The notes under the pieces: generated by a model
Databases searched by the model: none
The model's input: only the letters and a program-made list of their open reading frames with translations
Told to the model about the DNA's origin: nothing
Translations under genes and position numbers: made by a program
Shown here: positions 7,597 through 14,541 of the stretch, one piece after another
How positions within the stretch are numbered: position 1 is the first letter of the stretch
How the letters are laid out: each line of letters starts with the position of its first letter
From: DASWJS01 sp036397035
Lineage (GTDB): Bacteria; Actinomycetota; AC-67
Length of the DNA stretch: 47,482 nt
Direction of reading: 5' to 3'
Assembly: GCA_036397035.1 (NCBI GenBank)
Contig: DASWJS010000024.1
Coordinates: 1 to 47,482, forward strand

Positions 7597-8565
7597 CTAG
7601 CCCCCGAGCCGGCCGTCCGAGCAGATGTCGGTCAACTGGTTCAGGCCGCCCTGGGTGATGCGCACGATGCTCGCGCCGTTCACCGTGGCCGTCGTGCCGT
7701 CGAGCACTTCGTTGCGCACGTTCTTCGGCTTGATCCGCAGCGCCACGAGCCCGAGTCGGAACGCCTCGGTCACCGGGATGTCCATGCGGATGTGGCGGCG
7801 CGCGGCGGCGATGTTGCGGATCGCCGTGGTCGGGTCGGCTTCGTAGTCCGCCCGCATCTCGGCCAGCACGAACTTCAGGAACTCGCCCTGCGCGAGCGAG
7901 CGGTCGAAGTCGCCGCCCGGCCGGTTGTAGCGGTTGCGAACGTAGGACAGCGCGCCGCGGCCGCCGACCCGGTAGGTGCCCGCATCGAGCGGGATCGGGT
8001 TGGGGTTGGGCAAGGGATCGGGTACGTGAATCGTGATCCCGCCGAGGTCGTCGATGAGCCCCGGCCCCTTGTCGAAGCTCGCGCCGCTCCCGGTCTGTGG
8101 CCCGCGGAAGCCCTCGAACGACGTGATCATGTAGTAGTCGAACTCGCAACCCGAGAGCTGCTCGACGGTGTCGAGGAAGCCGGGCAGCCCCTCGGCCGCG
8201 CCGTGCGAGTTGATCTTGTTCATCCCGTTGCCGTGCGCGCTCTGGACGTAGGAATCGCGCGGGATGCCGACGATCGACGCGCGCCGCTTCACGGGGTCGA
8301 GGGCGACGATGTGGATCGAGTCGTAGAGGCCGCCCACGCCGGTGCGAGCGTCGCCGCCCACGACGAGGACGAAGACCGGCTCGGTGAAGGCGGGGGCGTG
8401 CTGCCCGGCGTGGGCGCGCGCGATCACCATCGGCTTGTCGGTCTCTTCCTGGCCCGTGGCGACGCCGACGCTGCCGATCGCGGTCCACAGGACCGCGGAG
8501 GCGCCCAGCATCGCGCCCATCAGGATCACGGCGCGGCGGCGCGTCATGCGCGGCTCGTCGGTCAC
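7597..8565 (-). CDS. LytR-CpsA-Psr (LCP) family cell-wall glycopolymer ligase
   Basis: A 322-residue membrane-anchored protein: short basic cytoplasmic start, one transmembrane helix (about residues 12-36), then an extracellular LCP domain. Family motifs are visible: VVGGDAR near the start of the domain, ASIVGIPRDSYV, the Asn-rich NKINSHGAAEG, and ALSYVRNRYNRPGGDFDRS with the Arg and Asp residues that bind the lipid pyrophosphate. LCP enzymes transfer teichoic acid, arabinogalactan or capsule precursors from undecaprenyl carriers to peptidoglycan. The GTG start at 8565 overlaps the preceding stop by 4 bases (GTGA), so it is translationally coupled to the membrane protein at 8562-9278. A paired role in wall assembly is inferred. 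The polymer substrate is unknown. Confidence 0.87.
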   Translation of the reverse strand: MTDEPRMTRRRAVILMGAMLGASAVLWTAIGSVGVATGQEETDKPMVIARAHAGQHAPAFTEPVFVLVVGGDARTGVGGLYDSIHIVALDPVKRRASIVGIPRDSYVQSAHGNGMNKINSHGAAEGLPGFLDTVEQLSGCEFDYYMITSFEGFRGPQTGSGASFDKGPGLIDDLGGITIHVPDPLPNPNPIPLDAGTYRVGGRGALSYVRNRYNRPGGDFDRSLAQGEFLKFVLAEMRADYEADPTTAIRNIAAARRHIRMDIPVTEAFRLGLVALRIKPKNVRNEVLDGTTATVNGASIVRITQGGLNQLTDICSDGRLGG

Positions 8566-9278
8566 GATCCGCCTCCCGGGCCGCCGCTCGGCGAGGCGGG
8601 CACGTCCGAGTCCTGCTTCTGGCGCGCCTGGTAGTAGCTGATCAGCCAGCCGTTCCCCGAGCGCTCGAAATGAAGGTCCGCGTGCTGGGAGACCGTGACC
8701 GGGTACTCGCCCGCGCCGGCGGGCGAGGCCGTCGCCTCGAACACGACCGACGCCGTCGCGAGCATGGGCTTGTCGCCCCCTTCGAAGAAGATCGCGATCG
8801 TGGCGCGCGCCCGGGTCGGGTCGACTCGGGCGAAGCCCGTCCGCTCGGCGCCCAGCGTCAGGGAGTCCACGTCGGCCACGACGTCGGTCCTGGCCTCCTC
8901 GGTGAACAGCGCGAGCGCGCTCGCCGGCGGGAAGGAGACGCCGTCGCCCGGCGAGGTGCTGACGGTGAAGACGGCCGGGTCCACGAAGGTCTGCTGGTAC
9001 CACGCGTTGAGCATCTCCCGGATCGCGTCCTCCTCTTGCGCGACGCGGCCGCGGGGAACCGTGCGCGGGCCCTCGAAGCCGCCCGCGTCGGTGCGCGCGA
9101 TCGCCTTGGTCCTGAAGGAGACCTGCGCGATCTCCTCGCCGCCGGGGCCCGGCGCGCCGCCGCCGCCGACGAGGTTCGCGACCAGCGTGATCGCGCCGAG
9201 CAGCAGCACGGCGACGATCCCGAGCCGGATCAGGCGTTGCTGGCGGAAGCGGGATCGCCGGAAGGTGGGTTCGCGCAT
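8562..9278 (-). CDS. Single-pass membrane protein with NTF2-like extracellular domain
   Basis: A 238-residue protein: basic N terminus rich in Arg/Gln, one membrane helix (IVAVLLLGAITLVANLV, about residues 21-37), a Gly/Pro linker and an extracellular domain of mixed alpha/beta type. AIREMLNAWYQQTFVDPAVF, ARATIAIFFEGGDKPMLATASVVFEA and ADLHFERSGNGWLISYYQ have the order seen in NTF2-like or Mce-associated proteins, where the domain usually aids another cell-surface enzyme. The C terminus is Pro/Gly/Ser-rich. It precedes the LCP ligase with a 4-base overlap and the pair forms an operon. I infer an accessory function for the LCP enzyme. No enzymatic residues were recognised. Confidence 0.65.
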   Translation of the reverse strand: MREPTFRRSRFRQQRLIRLGIVAVLLLGAITLVANLVGGGGAPGPGGEEIAQVSFRTKAIARTDAGGFEGPRTVPRGRVAQEEDAIREMLNAWYQQTFVDPAVFTVSTSPGDGVSFPPASALALFTEEARTDVVADVDSLTLGAERTGFARVDPTRARATIAIFFEGGDKPMLATASVVFEATASPAGAGEYPVTVSQHADLHFERSGNGWLISYYQARQKQDSDVPASPSGGPGGGS

Positions 9279-9311
9279 CGGGCGGAATCTAACGCGGCGC
9301 CGGTCGCTTCG

Positions 9312-11405
9312 CTACCCGAGGAACGCGGGGGCGAAGACGAGCGCCACGATGGTCATGACCTTGATCAGGATGTTCATCGCTGGACCGGACGTGTCCTTGA
9401 ACGGGTCCCCGACCGTGTCGCCGGTGACCGCCGCCTTGTGCGCGTCCGATCCCTTCCCGCCGAGCTGGCCGGACTCGATGTACTTCTTCGCGTTGTCCCA
9501 CGCCCCGCCGGCGTTGGCCATGAAGATCGCGAGCACGAAGCCGGTGACGAGCGCGCCGGCGAGGAAGCCGCCCAGTGCCTCGGCGGAGATGAAGCCGATC
9601 ACAAGCGGGATGACGATGGCGAGCGCGCCGGGCGCGACCATCTCACGCAGGGCCGCGGCCGTCGAGATGTCCACGCACTTGGCGTACTCGGGAGTTACGC
9701 CCTCGCGTCCTTCTCTGAGGCCGGGGATCTCGCGGAACTGCCGACGAACCTCCTCGATCATCTGCTTGGCGGCGCGGCCCACCGACTGCATGGTGAGCGC
9801 CGCGAAGATGAAGGGCGTCATCGCGCCGAGGAACAGCCCGATCGTCACGTCGACGTCGGTGATGTCGATCGGAAGCTCGGCCGACCCGGGGGACGCGGCG
9901 ACGCTGAAGGCTTTGAACAGCGCGAGCGCGGTGATCGCGGCGGAGCCGATCGCGAAGCCCTTGGCGATCGCGGCGGTCGTGTTGCCGAGCGAGTCGAGGC
10001 TGTCGGTGACCTTGCGGACCTCCGGCGGCAGGCCGCTCATCTCCGCGATGCCGCCGGCGTTGTCGGCGATGGGGCCGTAGGCGTCCACGGCCACGACGAC
10101 CCCCGTGGTCGCCAGCATCCCGATCGCGGCGAGCGAGATCCCGTACAGCCCGCCGCCCGTGAAGCCGGTCGTGTCGAACGCGAGCGTGCCGAACCAGTTG
10201 GCGAGCCCGATCGCGGCGACGACGAGCACGACCGACGGCGCTGCCGACATCATCCCCTGCGCCACGCCGCCGATCACGACCGTCGCCGGTCCGGTCTCGG
10301 ACTGGCCGGCGAGCCACTTCACCGGCCTGTAATGGTCCGAGGTGAAGTACTCGGACGTGAACCCGATCGCCCAGCCCGCCGCGAGCCCCGCGATCATCGT
10401 GGCCGCGAGCCAGATCGGCTCGACCTCGGTGCCGCTGAAGACCCAGTAGGCGCCCCCGATCGTGCCGGCTGCGGCGAGCAGCATCGCGACGTTCGTGCCG
10501 CGGTGGAGCTTGGAGGCCAGCGTCCCCGAGCCCCCGCCGCGCACGAGCACCGCGCCGATGATCGAGGCGACCATGCCCACCGCGCCGATCAGGATGGGGA
10601 ACAGGAACAGCGGCTCGAACTCGGTGAAGACGGCCCCGCCCCCGGTGTTGATGCCCACGAGCAACGCGGCGAGCACGATCGGCGCCACGAGCGACCCGGC
10701 GTAGGACTCGAACAGGTCGGCGCCCATGCCGGCCACGTCGCCGACGTTGTCGCCGACGTTGTCGGCGATCGTCGCGGGGTTGCGCGGGTCGTCTTCCGGG
10801 ATCCCCGCCTCGACCTTGCCCACGAGGTCCGCGCCGATGTCGGCGGCCTTGGTGTAGATGCCCCCGCCGATACGCGCGAACAGCGCGATGGACGAGCCGC
10901 CCAGCCCGAAGGTGGCCACGACCTGGAAGCCGTCCTCGACCTGGAGCCAGCGGACGAAGACCAGGTAGGCAAGCGAGATGCCCGCCAGGCCGAGACTCGC
11001 GACGGTGAAGCCCATGACCGCTCCGCCGCGGAACGCGAGCGGCAGGGCCTTCTCGCTCCCCTCGCGAGCGGCGTGCGCGGTGCGCATGTTCGCCGCGGTG
11101 GCGACGCGCATCCCGACGAAGCCCGCCGTCGCGGAGAAGACGGCGCCGGTGACGTAAGCGATCGCTCCCCACGGGCGTCCGTAGTCCAGCACGATCGCGA
11201 TGAGAGCGGCCATGCCAACGACGAACACCGCGACCCACCGGTACTCGCGGCGCAGGAAAGCCATCGCGCCCTCGCGGATCGCGGCGCCGATCTCGCGCAT
11301 CTTCTCCGTGCCCGCGTCGGCGGCGTTGACGATCTTGGCGAATGCGGCGGCCAGGACGAGGCCGGCCACGGCGGCGCCGAGGCTCAGATACGGGACCGTT
11401 TCCAT
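9312..11405 (-). CDS. hppA: Membrane-bound proton-translocating pyrophosphatase, K+-dependent type
   Basis: A 697-residue integral membrane enzyme with about 16 helices that couples hydrolysis of cytoplasmic pyrophosphate to H+ (or Na+) pumping. The substrate site signature is complete: GGIYTKAADIGADLVGKVE, then PEDDPRNPATIADNVGDNVGDVAGMGADLFESY. The segment GNTTAAIAKGFAIGSA carries Ala478 and Ala481 at the two positions that distinguish K+-dependent enzymes (Ala) from K+-independent ones (Lys/Thr), so K+ activation is predicted. H+ versus Na+ specificity was not resolved. A canonical promoter lies upstream (TTGCTT, 17 bases, TAGATT) and GGGAGTGAG serves as ribosome-binding site before the ATG. 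It follows the antiporter on the same strand with an 85-base gap and probably is transcribed alone. Confidence 0.95.
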   Translation of the reverse strand: METVPYLSLGAAVAGLVLAAAFAKIVNAADAGTEKMREIGAAIREGAMAFLRREYRWVAVFVVGMAALIAIVLDYGRPWGAIAYVTGAVFSATAGFVGMRVATAANMRTAHAAREGSEKALPLAFRGGAVMGFTVASLGLAGISLAYLVFVRWLQVEDGFQVVATFGLGGSSIALFARIGGGIYTKAADIGADLVGKVEAGIPEDDPRNPATIADNVGDNVGDVAGMGADLFESYAGSLVAPIVLAALLVGINTGGGAVFTEFEPLFLFPILIGAVGMVASIIGAVLVRGGGSGTLASKLHRGTNVAMLLAAAGTIGGAYWVFSGTEVEPIWLAATMIAGLAAGWAIGFTSEYFTSDHYRPVKWLAGQSETGPATVVIGGVAQGMMSAAPSVVLVVAAIGLANWFGTLAFDTTGFTGGGLYGISLAAIGMLATTGVVVAVDAYGPIADNAGGIAEMSGLPPEVRKVTDSLDSLGNTTAAIAKGFAIGSAAITALALFKAFSVAASPGSAELPIDITDVDVTIGLFLGAMTPFIFAALTMQSVGRAAKQMIEEVRRQFREIPGLREGREGVTPEYAKCVDISTAAALREMVAPGALAIVIPLVIGFISAEALGGFLAGALVTGFVLAIFMANAGGAWDNAKKYIESGQLGGKGSDAHKAAVTGDTVGDPFKDTSGPAMNILIKVMTIVALVFAPAFLG

Positions 11406-11438
11406 CTCACTCCCATCGAGGTGTGTAAAGACGCGCAG

Positions 11439-11467
11439 AATCTAGGGGTCTGCGCGGATCGAAGCAA
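11439..11467 (-). promoter_or_regulatory. SigA-type promoter of the pyrophosphatase gene
   Basis: On the minus strand TTGCTT (11467-11462) and TAGATT (11444-11439) are separated by exactly 17 bases. The start codon at 11405 follows about 33 bases downstream, with GGGAGTGAG as ribosome-binding site. This is one of only two consensus-spaced promoters seen in the window. Confidence 0.6.
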
Positions 11468-11490
11468 CACAGACCCGGCAAGGGCCGCGC

Positions 11491-12744
11491 TCAGCCGTCG
11501 CCCGCCGCCGCGGCTGCCTGCCGGGCGTCCCGGCGCCGGAACAGCGGCGCCAGCAGGGGCGGGGAGATCAGCGTGGTCACGATGACCATCACCAGGACCG
11601 CCCCGAACAAGTCGGTGCCGATGATCCCCTTGCTCAGTCCGAGGCTGGCCACGATGATCCCGACCTCCCCGCGGGGGATCATCCCGACGCCGACCACGAT
11701 CGCGCCGGGCCCGAGCCCTCGGGCGCCGAGCCAGCCCCCGGCCAGCTTGCCCACGATCGCGACGACGGTGATCACGCTTGCGAACGCGAGCACCTCGGTG
11801 CGCGTGAAGGAGTCCAGCTCGACTTGGGCGCCGGTGAAGACGAAGAAGAACGGCGTGAGGAAGTCGGCGAGCGGCTCGGTCTGGTGCTCGAGCGAATAGC
11901 GCTCGCGCGTCCCGGCCAGGAACGACCCCGCGAGGAACGCCCCGACGATCGCGGCCAGCTCGATCTGCGCCGCGGCTACCGACAGCGCCAGCATCACGAT
12001 CAGCGAGATCGAGAACGGCGCGCGCTTGATCTTGGGCGCCTCCATCACGTTGGCGATCCAGTGACTCACCCGCGAGCCGAGGATCAGCAGCACGCCGACG
12101 AACCCGATCGCCTCGATGAGCAGGATGACGACCCGGCCGGGCTCCAGCGACCCCTGGCTCGCGCCGACGACGACGGCCAGGACGAGCAGCCCGAGAACGT
12201 CGTCGATGACCGCGGCGCCGAGGATGACGCGGGCCTCACGGGTCGCCAGCTTCCCGATGTCGGCCAGGACCCGCGCGGTGATGCCGACGCTCGTCGCCAC
12301 GAGCGCCGTCGCGACGAACGCGGCCTGCGCACCCGTCTCGCCGAACATCAGGGACACGCCGAAGCCGCCGACGAAGGGGAACACGATGCCGAGCACCCCG
12401 ACGGCCGTCGCCTGCCTGCCGACCGCCTTCAGCGCGGCGGGCTCGGTTTCCAGGCCGACCTGGAAGAGCAGCACGATCACGCCCAGCTCGGCCAGGATCT
12501 CCAGGACGTCCCCGCTGGAGCCCGTGAGGGGGATCCAGCCGAGCACTGACGGTCCGATCAGCAAGCCGACCGCCAGCTCCCCGACGACGGCCGGCTGCCC
12601 GAGGCGCTCGGCCAGCTCGCCGGCGACGCGAGCCGACGTGAAGGCGATGAGCAGCACGACCAGGACGTGCGGGATGTCGATCTCGGCTTCCGCGGCCAGG
12701 AGGCCGAAGCCGTCGAAGATGGAAGCGAGTGGAGGCGTCATCAT
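11491..12744 (-). CDS. Cation:proton antiporter, CPA2 (Kef-type) family
   Basis: A 417-residue protein of about 12-13 membrane helices with the CPA2 fold: an early IPHVLVVLLIAFTSARVAGELAERLGQPAVVGEL segment boundary (GELAERLGQPAVVGEL), LGVIVLLFQVGLETE, and the ion-binding AAVIDDVLGLLVLAVV with paired aspartates. GVGMIPRGEVGIIVASLGL is the typical conserved Arg/Glu helix near the end. No C-terminal RCK or TrkA-N domain is attached. It should exchange Na+ or K+ for H+ across the cytoplasmic membrane; in context it could use the gradient made by the neighbouring pyrophosphatase. Two ATGs (12744, 12741) are plausible starts; a further in-frame ATG at 12795 would add 17 residues that do not look like family sequence. 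It is divergent from the OB-fold gene. Confidence 0.85.
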   Translation of the reverse strand: MMTPPLASIFDGFGLLAAEAEIDIPHVLVVLLIAFTSARVAGELAERLGQPAVVGELAVGLLIGPSVLGWIPLTGSSGDVLEILAELGVIVLLFQVGLETEPAALKAVGRQATAVGVLGIVFPFVGGFGVSLMFGETGAQAAFVATALVATSVGITARVLADIGKLATREARVILGAAVIDDVLGLLVLAVVVGASQGSLEPGRVVILLIEAIGFVGVLLILGSRVSHWIANVMEAPKIKRAPFSISLIVMLALSVAAAQIELAAIVGAFLAGSFLAGTRERYSLEHQTEPLADFLTPFFFVFTGAQVELDSFTRTEVLAFASVITVVAIVGKLAGGWLGARGLGPGAIVVGVGMIPRGEVGIIVASLGLSKGIIGTDLFGAVLVMVIVTTLISPPLLAPLFRRRDARQAAAAAGDG

Positions 12745-12809
12745 CCGTTGCGGGTCGGTGAGGCAGAACGATAGCATCGCCCTCCCCGTTCCCAAGACTC
12801 AGGACGACG

Positions 12810-13172
12810 ATGCTCAAGCGGCTGTTCAAGCGCTTCTCGCAGGATCTCGGCGAGCAGCGCGCGGAGACGATCCGGTCCTGGGCCGGCAAGCAGGCCGGCG
12901 TGGTCGCGATCGACGACGTGCGCCCGCGCGAAGTCGCGCGGGTCTGCGGCGTCGTGGAGCTGCTGCGGGTGCGCCCGCGTGAGGGCCGGGAGTCCTTCGA
13001 GGCGGTCGTCAGCGACGGGACGGGGACGGTGACCGCCGTGTGGCTCGGCCGCAGCGCGCTGTCCGGGCTGAGCATCGGGACCCGCATCTTCCTGAACGGA
13101 CGCTTCGGCGGCGAGCGCGGGAGCCTGCACGTGATGAACCCGGAGTTCGAGTTCGCGCCGGGCGAGCGCTGA
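12810..13172 (+). CDS. OB-fold nucleic-acid-binding-like protein (Rv2694c-like)
   Basis: A 120-residue soluble protein. The central part has OB-fold strand order: VARVCGVVELLRVRP, then ESFEAVVSDGTGTVTAVWLG, then LSIGTRIFLNGRF, closing with SLHVMNPEFEFAP. This pattern resembles the RecG/tRNA-anticodon type OB fold that binds single-stranded nucleic acid. The N terminus is basic and helical. A homologue is found next to the two trkA genes in mycobacteria as well, so the neighbourhood is conserved, though no functional link to K+ transport is established. AGGACG precedes the ATG as a modest ribosome-binding site. It converges on the trkA genes with only 3 bases between stop codons. Confidence 0.75.
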   Translation: MLKRLFKRFSQDLGEQRAETIRSWAGKQAGVVAIDDVRPREVARVCGVVELLRVRPREGRESFEAVVSDGTGTVTAVWLGRSALSGLSIGTRIFLNGRFGGERGSLHVMNPEFEFAPGER

Positions 13173-13175
13173 GGA

Positions 13176-13841
13176 TCAGTCGGCGGTCAGCGACTGCCGG
13201 AACGCCTCTTCGGCCTCGGTCGTCGCGATGGCGAGGACCTCGTCCCCGGCGACGAGCGGCGTCTCGGGTTCCGGGATGATCACGTGGCCGTCGCGGACCA
13301 GGGCGACCAGCGAGGCGTCGTGGGGGAGCCGCAAGTCGTAGACGTGCCTGCCGGCGACCGGCGAGTCCTCCGGCAGCGTCATCTCGACCAGGGCGACACG
13401 CCCGTGCTCCAGGCGGAAGAGCTTCACGAGGTCGCCGACCGAGACCGCTTCCTCGACCAGCGAGGCCAGGATGTGCGACGGGCTCATCGCGACGTCCACG
13501 CCCCATGTCTCGGTGAAGAGCCACTCGTTCAGTGGGTGGTTTGCGCGCGCCACGACGCGCGGGACGGCGAACTCCTGCTTGGCGAGCAGCGAGATCACCA
13601 GGTTGTCCTCGTCGTCGCCGGTCGCCGCCACCATGACGTCGGCGCGCGCCAGCTCGGCCCGCTCCAGCACCCACGGCTCGCACGCGTCGCCGTGGATGAC
13701 GGTGGCGGCCGGCAATCCCGCCTTCGCGCGGTCCGCGACCGAGGCGACCTGGTCGATCAGGACGACCTGGTGGTGGCGGCTCGACAGGTCGCGTGCCAGG
13801 AAGACCCCGACGTTGCCGGCCCCCGCGATGACGACTCGCAT
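13176..13841 (-). CDS. TrkA-type RCK/KTN potassium-transport regulatory subunit (second)
   Basis: A 221-residue cytoplasmic protein with an N-terminal NAD-binding Rossmann fold (MRVVIAGAGNVGVFLARDL, glycines of the dinucleotide loop at 7, 9 and 12) and acidic residue ending strand 2 (VVLIDQ). A C-terminal TrkA-C domain (about residues 140-221: RVALVEMTLPEDSPVAG, VALVRDGHVIIPEPETPLVAGDEVLAIA) follows. Such subunits form rings that open or close K+ transporters in response to NAD(H), ATP or cyclic di-AMP. Its start overlaps the stop of the upstream trkA by one base (TGATG), so the two are made in equal amounts, as in the CeoB/CeoC pair of mycobacteria. No TrkH or TrkG pore subunit is in the window. 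Confidence 0.88.
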   Translation of the reverse strand: MRVVIAGAGNVGVFLARDLSSRHHQVVLIDQVASVADRAKAGLPAATVIHGDACEPWVLERAELARADVMVAATGDDEDNLVISLLAKQEFAVPRVVARANHPLNEWLFTETWGVDVAMSPSHILASLVEEAVSVGDLVKLFRLEHGRVALVEMTLPEDSPVAGRHVYDLRLPHDASLVALVRDGHVIIPEPETPLVAGDEVLAIATTEAEEAFRQSLTAD

Positions 13842-14497
13842 CAGTGCTCGTCCTCTCCCAGGCGCTCGCGCAGCGCGTCGATCGAGTTGCGCTCGACGAT
13901 GACGTGCGCCACGTCTCCGCCCTGGAGCGTGGTCTCGGGCCCGGGGATCGAGCAGACGCCGCGGCGGTCGATCGCCACCACCTGCGCCTTGCCCGGCTCG
14001 CCGAGCCGCTCCACGCGCGTGCCGGCGAGGTGCTCGGGAACCTCCACGCGCATCAGCACCATCGCGCCCTGCCCGATGGCCAGCTCGGCGTGCTCGATCC
14101 CGTGGAAGAGCAGGTCGTAGATCTCCGAGGCGGCCCAGCGCACGGTCGCCACCGTCGGGATGCCGATCCGCTGGTAGATCTCGGCGCGGCGCGGGTCGTA
14201 GATCCGCGCGACGACTTTGTCGATCTTGTAGTGCTCCTTGGCCACGCGCGCGGAGACGATGTTGGAGTTGTCGCCGTTGGTGACGGCGATGTAGGCGCCG
14301 GCCTCCTTGATGCCCGCGGCTTCCAGCGTGTCCCGGTCGAACACCATCCCGACGAGCGTCTGGCCCTCGAAACCGGGGGGAAGCCGCTCGAACGCGATCG
14401 CCTGCTTGTCGATCACCGAGACCGTGTGACCCTGTCGCGCGAGGTTCGTCGTGAGCTGCCGGCCGACCCGGCCGCACCCCCCGATGACGATGTGCAT
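13841..14497 (-). CDS. TrkA-type RCK/KTN potassium-transport regulatory subunit (first)
   Basis: A 218-residue paralogue of the downstream subunit. It has an N-terminal Rossmann domain (MHIVIGGCGRVGRQLTTNLA, VSVIDKQ) and a C-terminal TrkA-C domain (MVLMRVEVPEHLAGTRVERL, RGVCSIPGPETTLQGGDVAHVIVE). Its partner starts at its own stop codon. The permease gene ends 44 bases upstream on the same strand, so permease, trkA and trkA form one probable operon read leftward. The two subunits are diverged in sequence, suggesting a hetero-oligomeric gating ring. ATG at 14497 gives the canonical start of the fold; an upstream extension of the frame would run into the intergenic gap. Which pore they gate is the open question; the adjacent permease is the best candidate. 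Confidence 0.88.
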   Translation of the reverse strand: MHIVIGGCGRVGRQLTTNLARQGHTVSVIDKQAIAFERLPPGFEGQTLVGMVFDRDTLEAAGIKEAGAYIAVTNGDNSNIVSARVAKEHYKIDKVVARIYDPRRAEIYQRIGIPTVATVRWAASEIYDLLFHGIEHAELAIGQGAMVLMRVEVPEHLAGTRVERLGEPGKAQVVAIDRRGVCSIPGPETTLQGGDVAHVIVERNSIDALRERLGEDEH

Positions 14498-14541
14498 GGT
14501 CGCGTAGCGTATAGCGGCGCCGGGGGGGCGCAACCCCGCCC

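Noticed and set aside
2900..8488. Very long open frames antisense to the helicase, exchanger and LCP genes
   Set aside because: They lack homology-like motifs, are full of Arg/Gly/Pro repeats and exist because the high GC leaves few stop codons on the other strand.
8670..11585. A plus-strand frame of nearly 1000 codons opposite the pyrophosphatase
   Set aside because: Its translation is low-complexity (Arg/Asp/Glu/Gly-rich) and the minus strand holds the unmistakable hppA gene.
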